A stretch of DNA of 64,000 bases from Pleurodeles waltl. Its lineage: Eukaryota > Chordata > Amphibia > Caudata > Salamandridae. How positions within the stretch are numbered: the stretch's first letter is position 1; the number at the start of each line of letters is the position of its first letter. A program made the translations under genes and the position numbers. The stretch covers positions 1,272,287,123-1,272,351,122 of the forward strand of contig NC_090440.1 in assembly GCF_031143425.1 (NCBI RefSeq), written 5' to 3'. Below the pieces are notes generated by a model that worked only from the letters and a program-made list of their open reading frames with translations, made no database searches and was not told the origin of the DNA. Of the stretch, positions 19,294 to 30,492 are shown piece after piece.

Positions 19294-20919
19294 ACCATAA
19301 TGCTTAGAGAAAGATTAAACAGAACATTTTACAGTCTTGCCATAATACATTTTATTTTCTTCATAGTTGGGATATTTACTATGCATAGGGGAGGAATGAA
19401 CTTTATATTTGTTCATGTAATTTCTATAAGCATTAAAATAGGCCTATTACAATGCTTTGTAAAGTCTAGTGCCTAGTGAGCAGCCATAATCTATGACCTC
19501 GTTTGCTCACTTAACCTCCTTAATCCATACACACTTTTTCAAAATTTTCCCTGTGACCTACTTCCAAAACATATCAACTGTGCACTCACATTATTTGCAA
19601 CATGATCAAATCATAATTAATCAGTTCAGAACTTTTATGCCCAACCAGAGGTATGACCATGAATATTATTAGGCCCACCTCTGAGCTCATTCGAAGCAAG
19701 TTCTATGTACTGTTCCTATTCTACTGGAATTGCTTGCAGCCTGACTAAGGTCTATAAAATGAAGTGGCAGTCCCGTGTAATAGCTCCATATATGTGTGAC
19801 AGTGTAGGCCTCCTTCCATTTTATCAAGTTCAGGGCAACAGCCTAGAGTCTATTCTGTAAGGGAAAGAACAACACCTCTCAAGAAACACTTGATATTTGG
19901 GGCTCTTCTGTTAGCTATTTAAACAACTGACTACAGGTTTGTTCAGCTTCCAGGTGTCAGTTGTATTTTCTGCAAATGGGACTCAAGATGGGTTCAGTCG
20001 TGTCAAGGAATACATTTTCTCATTACCTTTATAATTTCAATGTTTTAATAATTTCCTTCAACATAAAATGTTTGTGTTGTAGTACTCTTCAAAAGACTGT
20101 TTGTTGCTGCTTTAAAATCTTTTAAAATTAAAAAAGAAAGGGTTTGAATTAGAATTTGATGGCTGGGGAACCATCCCCACCTTACGTGCATCTCCAATGT
20201 CTCCACAAATAAGGATTGTCTGAGGTTTTGTCATTTGTCCACTCATCCAATTTAAAGTAGGCGAGAAATGGCAAGTTTTTGCTTTCACTTAACTCCATTG
20301 ACAGTGTGGTGGTAAGTGAAAGTAAAACCTTTTAAATGACCCCAACTCATGAGAGAAAACATACATGGTGAGGGGCTCATTGTTTTTTCTTTCATTTTCA
20401 AAAACAAAATCCTGCTTAGGGGTTTTGTTTTTGAAAATATAATTCAGAAATTAGAAAAATGCCATGCGGTACCGTCATATGGATGGACCTGCAAAGCATG
20501 ATTTTGATGCATTTTCATGAACTGCTGTGACAGCATTTCCTTTAAGTGCAAGAGATGTCTTCTGGGCAGGTGGACATCTCTACATTCTCAGCACAAATTC
20601 TCTCGGAGTGATGGAGCACATTACTTTGTCACCCTGATGGAGTGTGACCCTGTTGGAGGATGAATCCAATCCTCCAAATTCAAAATCAGGTCTAAAGTAT
20701 TTTAGACATGATTTGCATACCTAGAAGTCAGCCTTGCTGTAGTCAAACTATCATTTAGTCCTTCTTGAATGTAAGCCATGTGTAATTTTAAAAAATCTGG
20801 AAGTTTGTGGTCCATCCACCTTGCCTTACGTTCCAAAAAGGGTACTTGCTAACAAAAAAACAAACATTGACTACAATTGCAATTGTTACGTTTTAGTGAG
20901 ATTGTACATCATCAAAGTG
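19294..20919. other. Unrecognised AT-rich sequence with short hairpins
   Basis: No coding or element match that I recognise. Two inverted repeats are visible: TTGCTTTCACTTA (about 20280) against TAAGTGAAAGTAAA (about 20312), and the 16-bp perfect stem at 20394-20438. This may be the remnant of a short non-autonomous DNA transposon, or old unique sequence. Confidence 0.4.
20394..20438. repeat. 16-bp perfect inverted repeat (hairpin)
   Basis: ATTTTCAAAAACAAAA (20394-20409) and TTTTGTTTTTGAAAAT (20423-20438) are exact reverse complements with a 13-base loop. The stem is low-complexity A/T, so chance and simple-repeat origin are possible. Confidence 0.6.
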
Positions 20920-21879
20920 GATCAGTCATGGGTGCATGGTCTGCCGAGATGGCGAAAAGGACATCAACTCCTAGAGCTCGGCCCTCCCCATTATTTATCC
21001 TTAGGCATCCCATGCTAAAAGGATCCTAGCAGCACTAACTGGCTGCTGGATGTGGCATGGAATAGCAGACCCTTGGGGTGACTGGGTGTGGAGGACATAG
21101 GCACCTAGGCAATCTGCTGTGAGGCTGAAATTCTTGGGCATATTGAGTATGGCCTGAGCATAGCCGGGATCTCCTGGACTTCTGCCACTTGGTGGAAGCC
21201 CCAGGAGATGGTTGCATTAGGGGGTGGCAGGGATAGCACTCAATCTCGAGTGGGAGGTGGGCCTTGGTCTGACTGCAGCTGAACTGGTCAGCACTGTGAA
21301 AGTGGTGCCACTATGAGGCTGCAGCAGGAGCTGCTCAGCGTGTATCCCAGAGTGGCTGCTCCCAGAGATAGGGAAGCTGTAGGACAGATCCCAGGACTGA
21401 GTGGGCTCTTGGATTACAGAGTGAAATCCTAGTGGAAGAGTCTACATGAAGCAGGGTCCATCTGCGGGGGACCAGAGGCCTTTCCTGGGGCTTAGAATCA
21501 GTGACCTGCTCTAGAGATTGACGCAGCATGAGGCACTTGTGAACAGGAAAGATTTGTGGGGCCAGGTGCAACTGTGCCTGTGTTCTGAGTAGACTGTAGC
21601 ACCTGTGGGACATTTTCACTTGTCTGAATGCCCCCTACAGGGACATTTTAGCTGTACTGCATTGAATGCTGTCTGTGGGAGCCTATAGGATGATAAGCAT
21701 TGGATCCCCCATAGGTAGCCCCAGGGGATGTAAGAGCTATATGAGAGCAGCACATATAAGGAAATTAGACTACAGCTGACCACTGTCCCCATCTATCTAG
21801 GGTTACCATGGGTTGGATGAGGGCTGTGAAGAGTGTTGGTGTCAGGTAAGCATCCAGGACAGATAGCACCCATTAGCAC

Positions 21880-22640
21880 ATGGAGGAAAACAACAATCGG
21901 ACTAGGTGTCCCCTAATGGTAAACACAGCAACCGAATCCGTAATTTCTTTTTGCCAAATACTTGAAGCTGTAAATAAAACCTATGAGGATCTGAAGTACA
22001 ATATTGACAAGGTTGATATTGGCGTGGGTGTCCTGTGGGACAATCATTGCAAGTTGGCCTCAAGGATGGCGCCAAATGAAGGCCTCCACAGGGAAGTTCA
22101 ACCAGCAGCAGCGACATTGCAGGAACAGACTAAAGAACTCACATTTAGAGTGGAAACACAGGATAAAAGGGCAGAAAATGCAGAGGGACACAGTTGCAGA
22201 AAATATCAACCGAGTCGTGGAGCTACCTCAGAATGTAAAAGGCAATGATAAGGGGGCTTTGCTCAAAAAGTGGCTTATAGTGAGATAGTGCCAGATTGGT
22301 TGTCTCCCTTCTTTGCTTGAAGAGGGCAGTGCCTGCCAGGTATCCATCCATGGACGGTTGCGACAAAATTGTTCCGCTACCAGGGTAGAGATGTTATATT
22401 GAATGATCCTGCATGCTAGGCCCAATGCAGGTTTAGGATGCTATCCTTCCGGACTACACATTGGATTTACCCTGGAAGTCAAAAGCACACTAAGGGAGGC
22501 AAATGTGCAGCATGCACTTTTATCCCCACTTGGCTCAAAATCATGATGGATGGGCCACTCCATTTTTTGAGGCTTCCGAGGCTGGCGAAAATAACACAGG
22601 GGTGGCCAGGACTCTGCTGACTGGACAAGGTCTCGACCTC
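21880..22640 (+). pseudogene. L1-like ORF1 protein remnant
   Basis: The open frame from 21880 gives a helical region (ILEAVNKTYEDLKYNIDKV to EQTKELTFRVETQDKRAENA) with the heptad look of the L1 ORF1 coiled coil. Continuing across frameshifts are NRVVELPQNVKG-like and LERAVPARYP-like stretches, which match the usual RRNN..GLPE and ERAHR motifs of L1-type ORF1. ORF1 proteins trimerise and bind element RNA. The frame is broken after 22248. Confidence 0.55.
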
Positions 22641-22829
22641 AAAGAAACATAGATGGCATCGTGGTGATGACACAAGCTGTCGGAAACCAACTTGGGATCA
22701 AGTGGACAGAAAAAAGTGAGGCACTGGCCATGGCAAATTCCTTGGAGGATTTTTTTTCAAAGAACCTCTAGTGGACAAAATGATACCAAATGGGCCAATC
22801 TATTGAACTTGTGGGTTATGGCTAGGTTC

Positions 22830-23160
22830 CAGATGGGCAAGGGTATTTCTGAAGCTTTTTGAGTGCACTGGGACACATGTTAGAGATGCCCACTCCCCCG
22901 TTGCTTTTCACACTGGCAGTGGAACGGTTTGATCCAGTGTGATCAGAATGGAATGGAATGGGTGGGTAGTGGGATCCTGCTGGGACCCCCAGAATCTGTC
23001 ATTTTATCATATGGAGATGATATGTTCCTGTATCTTATAGCGATGCAGAGATGAAGATCCCCTAGAGTTTTGAGTTCCTGTGAGAATTAGGGCGCACAAT
23101 GGAAGCCCTGGTAGAAAATGAAGCTCTACCCTAGACACAATTCCTGATATATGCATCATT
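22830..23160 (+). pseudogene. L1-like ORF2 RT fragment (YGDD)
   Basis: PTPPLLFTLAVER (about 22890-22928) resembles the SPLLF.LA.EPL motif of L1 RTs. SYGDDMFLYL, with YGDD at 23010-23021, corresponds to the catalytic YADD motif. Reading requires frame changes, and the upstream RT palm and endonuclease are absent. Confidence 0.5.
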
Positions 23161-23639
23161 GTGATAATCACTACTTCAGGTGTGCGAACACCACCCTTCA
23201 GAAAATGCACATGCATGTCTTACTACAGACCCTGCTCACTTTTGGTGGGGGCGCTAGATTCATTGTGTGACTCTACAAAACAACCTTACTCATGACATTG
23301 TCTGACCTCGTGGCATTGCAAGAATTGTGAGAGGGGCTTTTGAAGAGGGAACAGTCCCTGGAGCACATACATAAGGTTTCCCAGATCACCAAATATAAAT
23401 GCACACAAGTAAATTATTTACACATAACATTTCTTAACCCTCATAGAGTGAACGTCACGAAGCAGACTGATCCTATGCGATACACCCACTACACTGTACT
23501 GGATGCTGACTTTGTACTTGTGGAATATAGTTGCCCGTATATAAAGTGTTTTGGAGTTAGGGTGGTGGAGGACATGGAACACACTTCAGAGACAAAACAT
23601 ACTCACTGTGGAAGTCTGCATGTTGGGACTGTGTCCCCC

Positions 23640-23975
23640 CAGATCAGAAAAGAAGGTGGGTAACATGTATCTGGACTGGGCTCTAGCTGGCTCACAGGGG
23701 CGTGGCACTGCACTGGCGATCGATGATGGCCTGCCTTGTAAACAGAGGAACAGAGAAGGTTCAGCAGGAAGCAATAGCACAGCTTTTGCTGGAAGTGTTG
23801 TTGGTCTTTGTAGACAAGCATACTGGCATAGGGACATGAACTTACCAGATTTGCACATAAAGGAGTTGGAGAGTGCACCTGGGCCCTCAACCATGGATAG
23901 CCTTTGTAACCTTTGCCTTCTGTATAATGTAGCATTGGTCACACCCTGGACTGTTAGATGTGACCTGGAGTTCTA
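23640..23975 (+). pseudogene. L1-like ORF2 C-terminal remnant
   Basis: An open stretch includes WHRDMNLPDLHI, similar to the GG.n.PDL.. motif in the C-terminal half of L1-type ORF2. The evidence is a short motif plus its place between the RT fragment and the A-rich end. Confidence 0.35.
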
Positions 23976-24245
23976 AGGTGCCAGTTGCGGATGATATGTG
24001 TGATTAGCAAAAGCTGAGTCAAGAGAGGGTGGGAGAAATGGTTTGAAATAGTTGTTGGCTTTATAACTTAAACTGAGCAATCATGTGGTCTCATATCAGT
24101 AGCCTGATGTGGTATATGCCTAACATGAGCACATACCTACAACTCGTGATGTGATTATAAACTATACTAGGCCATATCTTCGGACATACCGTGTCATTCC
24201 TTGTAAAAGCTCAATAAAAATGGTCTAAAAAATAAATAATAATGT

Positions 24246-24600
24246 GTGAGCTAGGGTACCTATAGAAGGTCTGGTTTGGAGTTTTCACTACCACTGTTTT
24301 GTGTGCCACAATGGGTGGTGCAGGCCACTGCCTTTCTTTTAAATGTTCCAAACATGTGCATGGTCTTCTGCTTATCCTATGCACTTACAAGTAAAATATG
24401 GTAATACTAGGTTGTTTGAGTGTATAGCTGTTTGGAGGTTGACCATACGCACTTTACCAATACTTTGCATGTGAAAAGTGCACAGAATTCAACATTAAGG
24501 TTAATCTTTAAAAAAAAATGTTTTGCCAAAAACACACACAATAAATTGTCTGATACAATGTGTGTGAATATACGAAGTTTTCCTTGAAGGCCAGAAACTA
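24246..24600. other. Short unrecognised spacer before the LTR element
   Basis: About 350 bp of AT-rich sequence without open frames of note. It contains the left target duplicate boundary of the following LTR element at its end. Confidence 0.4.
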
Positions 24601-24605
24601 GTAAC

Positions 24606-25366
24606 TGTCACGATTCACCCTTGGCTTACCGTCTGGATCAAAGAGGGATGGTGTGCAGCCCCGGTTCCTGCAAGTCCTACTCTGCCCGAGGTAGGGGCGA
24701 CCCCTTCCGGTAGACACAGTGCTGTTGACAATAGTACACCACCACAGTCTGTGCCCTCCAGAAGGAGCCCCAGAGGAAAAACCCCAAGGGGAAAAAACCT
24801 CCAACAGGAACTCCCGGGATCAGAAGGAGGACACAAAGAATTAGCACTCAGAAGCCTGGAAAGCAGAGGAAAAAACAGGAACAACTGGAGTCAAAGCGAA
24901 GACCAGCCGGAGCGTGACCACCACAGCAGAAGTGTTGCAACGCAATGAAGGAAGAATTGATTCCCCTTATATACCCCTAGGCAGGAAGTGATAGACAGGA
25001 AGAAGTAACACCACCATTTTGGATTGGGAAGGGGCTATAGCAACAGATAGGAACAGACACCATAACAAAAAGGGAACAGATGCATGCAGGGAAAAAGAGA
25101 GGTGCATGGTGTGCTGGGAAGGAGAAGGCATGGCTCCATTAATCAGAAGGAGGAAAAGAAGGCCCTGAAATGGGGCACCCGGTAAGTGTGTGATGTGAGG
25201 GGGGGCGCAGACACCCCACAACAACACCCACGCCGTGCACTGTGCGCGGCGAGGACCGATGCCCAATCCCGGGCCCCAGGCCTCACTGCAGCAAAAAGAA
25301 CAGCACACAGCCGGAGAAAAGGGCCGCGGCGGGCCCTGCGACCCTTAACACGGGCCACAGCTCCCA
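24606..25366 (-). repeat. 3' LTR (left), truncated at its inner edge
   Basis: It begins TGTCACGATTCACCCTTGGC like the right LTR and matches it up to CTCCCA at 25366. The last 44 or so bases of the LTR, the polypurine tract and the end of pol are missing at this junction. As a result the chromodomain frame runs straight into LTR sequence. Confidence 0.85.
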
Positions 25367-25370
25367 GGAG

Positions 25371-25589
25371 AGGTGCATGAACCGAAGATGCGTCTTCCCA
25401 GGAGCATTCACTCCTAGGGTAGCCCTTCCAATGAATGAAGTATTGGCGACGACCTCGGAAGACTCGAGAGTCACAGATTTCCTGGACCTCGTATTCAGGC
25501 ATGTTGTTAACCAGTTGAGGAGGAGGACAGGTGAATTGTCTGCGAAAAGGATCAGGGACATAGGGTTTAAGCTGAGATACATGGAACAC
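25371..25589 (-). pseudogene. Chromodomain at the pol C-terminus
   Basis: EYEVQEICDSRVFRGRRQYF followed by IHWKGYPRSECSWEDASSVHAP is a recognisable chromodomain: the aromatic residues Y, W and W and the GYP...SWE signature are present. In chromoviruses this module is fused to integrase and steers insertion by binding modified histones (family knowledge). The domain is truncated just after VHAP by the deletion into the LTR. Confidence 0.85.
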
Positions 25590-26816
25590 AGGATGTATTT
25601 GTCAAGTCTGAGGCAAACGAAGACAAACAGAAACGGGATTGATCTTTTGAAGAATCAGAAATGGACTATAATACCGAGGTTTGAACTTATTTTGGGATAA
25701 TCGGAGAGGTAAGAATTTAGAGGAAAGCCAGACTTTATAGTTGATCTGATAAGGCGGGCCTCACAACGTTTCTTGTCAGCCATTATTTTCATGCGTGTTT
25801 TTGTAGCTAAAAGATTCAAATGTATGACACGTTGGATACCCCGTAGTTGCCGGATATATGAGGTTGAGAGTCGATGTTTCTTTAAGAGGAATAGGAAAGG
25901 CTTTCGGATGGAATCCATAAGAACAATAAAAAGGAGAGACTTTTGAGGCACTGTGTACCGAATAGTTGTATGAGAATTCGGCAAGTGGTAGGTACGTAGA
26001 CCAATTGCTTTGCGTAGCATTGCAAAAACTATGTAGGTATTGTTCAAGGCCTTGATTCAGACGTTCTGTCTGTCCATTAGTTTGGGGATGGAAACCAGAT
26101 GATAGAGCTACCTCTATTTTTAGTGTCTTACAAAATTGTCTCAGAAAATGTGAGATGTATAGGGGACCCCGGTCTGAGATAATGACTTGCGGCTGGCCAT
26201 GAAGCTGAAAGATCTCCCGAATCAAGATTGGACTTAGTTCTTTTGCCGTAGGTAGTTTCCTTAATGCCGTGAAATGGGCCATTTTCGTGAAGGAGTCAAT
26301 CGTTAACATTATTACCTAATTCCCAACTGAAGGAGGCAAAAAGTGCATAAAATCAGTGGATATAGTGTGCCGCAGACCTGGTGGAACAGGTAAAAGAAGG
26401 AGTAATCCTGCTGGTTTATTACGAGGTGTTTTTGCTTGTGCACAGATGGGACAAGAAGTCACATAGTTTGCAGTGTCTGTTTTAAGTGTGGGCCACCAAA
26501 AAGAGCGAAGCAGGAGGTCTTAGGTAGCTTTCATACCACGATGACCTGCAATGGGGGAATCGTGGCACATTTGCAGGGCCTCTATTTGGACTATTTTAGT
26601 AGGTAGGAACAATGCCTTTTTATGATGGTAGTAATCCTGATCTTTACGGAGCTGTGGTCGTAAATTGTTCATCTCCGTTGTTTCAAGGTTGGAATACTCA
26701 GTTTTCACTTTGTCAAGGTACGATTGTACCAATCCAATGATCCTATTATTTTCAAATAGGTTTTGCACAGGAGAATCACTACACTCAGGATAGCGGCGTG
26801 ACAGGGCATCTGCCAA
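25590..26816 (-). pseudogene. Integrase (Ty3/gypsy)
   Basis: Reading on the minus strand, MADALSRR (26816) opens the RNase H-integrase linker. QMCHDSPIAGHRGMKAT is the end of the His/Cys-type N-terminal region. TDFMHFLPP (about 26330-26356), ISDRGPLY and FHPQTNGQTERLNQ provide the D, D and E of the catalytic core. A stop lies just upstream of MLTIDSFTKMAHF and further breaks lie between 25776 and 25600. The enzyme would join element DNA to the genome. It is broken here but easily recognised. Confidence 0.85.
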
Positions 26817-26828
26817 AATATTTTGGGA

Positions 26829-27257
26829 ACCAGGGATTTATGTGATGTAGAAGTCGTATTGACTAAAAAAGAAAGCCCATCGATCCTGCCGACTATTTTG
26901 TCATTGAAAGTTTCTCAAACACTGTAAATTCCGATGATCTGTCCGTGCCTCAAAAGGTTCTTTCGATCCCATTAGAAAGTGTCTCCATTCAGTGCAAGCT
27001 GTCTTCAAGGCGAGTAGCTCTCGTTCTAAAACCGAATAGTTAAGTTCGGAGTCAGATAGTATGTGTGAAAGGTAGAATACGGGGTGCTCTAACCCATCAT
27101 CATCTTGTTTTTGCAGCAAGGCAGCCCGATTGCTCTTTCTGAGGCGTCTGTAACAACAATGAACTGTTTGGTGGTGTCTGGATGCCGTAGAATGGGAGCT
27201 TGAATTAAGGCATGTTTTAACTCTTGAAATGCGGATTCTGCATCTTTGGTCCAACAA
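26829..27257 (-). pseudogene. RNase H domain
   Basis: LEHPVFYLSHILSDSELNYS, then ERELLALKTACTEWRHFLMG and TDHRNLQ, are Ty3/gypsy RNase H hallmarks. The first part (FIVVTDASERAIG) is in the frame of the RT ORF, and a frameshift near 27100 moves the rest. It would degrade the RNA template during copying. Confidence 0.8.
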
Positions 27258-28795
27258 AAACCCTTCCGTAGACTTTCCTTCTTAAGGGTTTGCATAATAT
27301 AACTGGTTCGCTGGGCAAAGTCGGCTATAAACTGACTATAGAAATTGGCCAATCCTAGAAAACACTGAGTTTCCTTGAAGGAGGAGGGGGATGGCCAATC
27401 CAGAATGGCTTGGATCTTGTCTGAATCCATAGCAACACCTACTTGATTGATGCAATACCCAAAGTATTTTACTTCAGTCTGATCAAATTCGCATTTTTCT
27501 GGCTTGCAGAATAGATGATGTTGTCTAAGCCTTTCTAATACTTGGAGTACATGTTTAGTGTGTTGTTCTGGGTGAACAGAGAATATCAGAATGTCATCCA
27601 GGTAGACGACCACTGTATGGTGTAGGAGATCAGAAAAAATAGCGTCCATAAATCTCTGAAAGATGGAGGGAGCATTGGTTAGTCCAAAGGGCATTACCCG
27701 ATACTCATAATGGTCGAAAGGTGTTCTGAAGGAGGTCTTCCATTCATCACCTTCTTTTATCCTTAAAAGACGGTATGCTCCCCTAAGATCTAACTTGGTG
27801 ATTTTCTTAGCCCCTCTGACGGCTTCTAAAATATCCTTAATGAGAGGCAGAAGGTAGCGGTCCTTAGTAGTGATTTTATTCAATCCGCGAAAGTCTATGC
27901 AAGGACGTAAATCTTTCGTCTTTATTGGTACAAAAAAGAGGGGAGCCACTGCAGATGAAGAGGAAGGGGCAATCAGACCACTTTGTACGTTTTCCTCTAG
28001 GTATTCCTTGAGGATCTTTTTCTCAGGCTCGGTTAGAGAATACATTCGCCCAAAAGGAACCACGGCATCTGGTTCCAGAGGAATGGCACAATCATATTCT
28101 CTATGAGGTGGCATTACAGGCTTTTCTGGTTTCTGGAATACATCTGCATATTCCAGATAATGTCTGGGTACTCCTTGCAGAAAGTTGATAGAACATCCTA
28201 CTTTGGGTGGTGTTAGTAACATATTCTTTGGGGACCAATAAGTTCCTGCCAAATAACAATGCTGTTGGCAAAAGTGGGAGGAAAGAGAAATGGTTCTAGT
28301 TTTCCAATTAATATAGGTATTATGCAGGGTTAGCCATGGAATACCCAGAATCATTACATGATGCAGTGAGGATATCAGGTCGAGGGAGATGTTTTCTTGA
28401 TGTTTCCCAAAATGCAAACATAACGTAGGAGTGGTATGCCTAACAGGTCCCGAGGCTAGGAGGGAACCATCCACTGTGTGGACCTGCTCTGGTACGTCCT
28501 TGGGTATCTGAGGAATCTGTCTTTCCATAGCCCATGTTTCGTCTAGGTAGATACCACTGGCTTCACAATCCAACAAGGCCAGTGCTCTTTCTTCACAGCC
28601 ATCTAATAGTTGTAAGGTGACGGGTAAAAGAAAAAGAGCGGTTATTTCTTCTCTGGATGAACAGATGGAAGGTATCTCAGAATATCCCATCCTCACCCTT
28701 CTCACAGAGGACGGGAGCTGACGTTTCCCATGGGCTTTGCTGGACGGATGGGACAGGTATGGAGTAGATGACCAGAAGCACCACAGTAAAGGCAA
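27089..28795 (-). pseudogene. Protease and reverse transcriptase
   Basis: One open frame of 568 codons. The protease region has ALLDCEASG (about 28560-28580), where D-S-G would be expected; the loss of the S-G pair suggests a dead protease. RT motifs follow: PCIDFRGLNKITTKDRYLLP, KLDLRGAYRLLRI, MPFGLTNAPSIFQRFMD and the catalytic YLDDILIF with YLDD at 27593-27604. The long open frame is notable in an otherwise frameshifted element. Confidence 0.9.
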
Positions 28796-29595
28796 AGTCC
28801 TTTCCGTCGCCTGTTTTCACGCTCACTAGTTGATAATGGCCCACGTGCAATATCGATTTGCATAGCTTCCTCATCAGTAGGCCGTTTAGATTCAGAACGA
28901 GTCTCCTCGGAACGATGAAGAATGGCACAGGAGGTCACTGAGTGTGATGGTATACGATTCTTTTTCTTCTCCATCCTTCGCTCATTTAGACGATATTCTA
29001 TAGAAAGTGAAAGTCCATCAAACCCTTGAGATCCTCCACTCTGGCGGAGTTCACTAGTACATCTTTGATTTCATCCCGAAGACCTCTTCGAAAAAGGGTC
29101 ACCAAGGTACGCTCTACCCAAGAGGTTTCAGCTGCCAATTGTCTAAACCGTTTGATGTATTGTAGGACATCCTGACTTCCTTGTTGAATATCGCATAGAG
29201 CTTCTTCTGCCGAGGATTCAAGTCCAGGACCCTCAAACATTTGTTTAAAGGCAGAGATAAAGACTGAATAGTTAGACAGGCTGGAATCATTGCCTGTCAC
29301 CAGGGGGGTCGCCCAGGCTAAGGCCGGACCAGACAGGGCACTGATCAAATATCCGACCTTATTTTATCTTGCATGAACTGTGAAGGAAGGAATGCAAAGT
29401 AGACTGTCAAGGCATCTAGGAATTCTCACAATTTGTTTGGATACCCAGAGAAGTGAAGTTTAGTTGCAGAAATAGTAGGGACATCAGTGGCCCTAGAGGC
29501 TAGGGCTTGTCAGAAGGCCGTATTTTCGGTTCGTAGCTGTTGGAGTTCTTGGGCTTGTTGTTGGTTCTGTACTCATCACGGGATTCTTCATGGTT
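28680..29595 (-). pseudogene. Gag with one zinc knuckle
   Basis: Structural protein pieces: an N-terminal Thr/Ser/Asn-rich start (about 29595), a capsid-like region (SGPALAWATPL, LFRRGLRDEIKDVLV; 28998-29348) and a nucleocapsid with CLYCGASGHLLHTCP at 28753-28794, a C-X2-C-X4-H-X4-C zinc knuckle. Stops and frameshifts separate the parts. The frame overlaps the start of pol near 28795. Confidence 0.8.
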
Positions 29596-29629
29596 CCGGA
29601 CCACGACTGAAGTTTTGGGTGTTGCAATC
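29596..29629 (-). other. Region between 5' LTR and gag (primer-binding position)
   Basis: On the minus strand the bases just after the LTR read GATTGCAACACCCAAAACTT. This is where the tRNA primer site should be, but I do not recognise a tRNA 3' complement, so the primer is unassigned. Confidence 0.4.
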
Positions 29630-30448
29630 TGTCACGATTCACCCTTGGCTTACCATCTGGATCAGAGAGGGATAGTGTGTGGCCCTGGTTCCTGCAAGTC
29701 CTACTCTGACCGAGATAGGGGCGACCCCTTCCGATAGCCACGGTGCTGTTGACAATAATACGCCACCACAGTCCGTGCCCTCCAGAAGGAGTCCCAGAGG
29801 AAAAACCCCAAGGGGAAAAAACCTCCAACAGGAACTCCCTGGAACAAAAGGAGGACACAAAGAATTAGCACTCAGAAGCCTGGAAATACTGGAAAGCAGA
29901 GGAAAAAACAGGAATAACTGGAGTCCAAGCGAAGACCAGCCGGAGCGTGACCACCACAGCAGAAGTGTTGCAATGCAATGAGAAGATGAATTGATTCCCC
30001 TTATATACCCCTAGACAGGAAGTAATAGACAGGAAGAAGTAACACCACCATTTTGGATTGGGAAGAGGCTATAGAAACAGATAGGAACAGACACCATAAC
30101 AAAAAGGGAACAGATGCATGCAGGGAAAAAGAGAGGTGCATGGTGTGCTGGGAAGGAGAAGGCATGGCTCCAATAATCAGAAGGAGGAAAAGAAGGCCCT
30201 GAAATGGGGTACCCGGTAAGTGTGTGATGCGAGGAGGTAGGGGGGCAGACACCCCACGACAACACCCGAGCAACGCGCTGTGCGCGCCGAGGACCGACAC
30301 CCAATCCTGGGCCCTAGGCCTTGCCGCGGCAAAAAGAACAGCGCGCGGCTGGAAAAAAGGGCCGCCGTGGGCCCCGCAACCCCTGACACGGACCGCGGCT
30401 CCCACTGCAGCCCGATCAGGAGACACCGCGGGTCGCCACGGCACGACA
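29630..30448 (-). repeat. 5' LTR (right), complete, 819 bp
   Basis: TGTCACGATTC...CACGACA with canonical TG/CA ends, followed by the target duplicate GTAAC. TATATA (plus strand, about 30001-30007) is shared with the left LTR and could be a promoter element read on the minus strand. The outer half toward 30250-30440 is GC-rich. Confidence 0.88.
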
Positions 30449-30453
30449 GTAAC

Positions 30454-30455
<2 letters not shown>

Positions 30456-30489
<34 letters not shown>
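30456..30489. repeat. (AT)n microsatellite
   Basis: About 17 uninterrupted AT units directly beside the right target duplicate of the LTR element. The element therefore landed at, or next to, an AT-rich simple repeat. Confidence 0.95.

Positions 30490-30492
<3 letters not shown>

Larger units (their letters stand above)
20920..24245 (+). mobile_element. L1-like (L1/Tx1) non-LTR retrotransposon, internally deleted
   Basis: A leader beginning near CCGAGATGGCGAAAAGG (about 20943) precedes an ORF1-like coiled coil (21880-22640), an RT scrap with PLLFTLAVE and YGDD (22880-23160), a C-terminal scrap (23640-23975) and an A-rich end (CAATAAAAATGG... near 24210-24245). Only about 1.6 kb separates ORF1 from the end, so most of ORF2, including the endonuclease, is deleted. 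The left border is a guess. Confidence 0.55.
24601..30453 (-). mobile_element. Ty3/gypsy chromodomain LTR retrotransposon (minus strand)
   Basis: Two related LTRs (24606-25366 and 29630-30448) flank gag and pol on the minus strand. GTAAC precedes the left LTR (24601-24605) and follows the right LTR (30449-30453), a 5-bp target duplication. Pol order is protease, RT, RNase H, integrase, chromodomain, which identifies a chromovirus-type Ty3/gypsy element. By eye the LTRs differ at 18 of the first 235 or so bases, so the insertion is not recent. Frameshifts, stops and a deletion over the end of pol and the polypurine tract make it inactive. Confidence 0.92.

Noticed and set aside
23586..23942. 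118-residue minus-strand frame
   Set aside because: It lies opposite the L1-like remnant and shows no motif.
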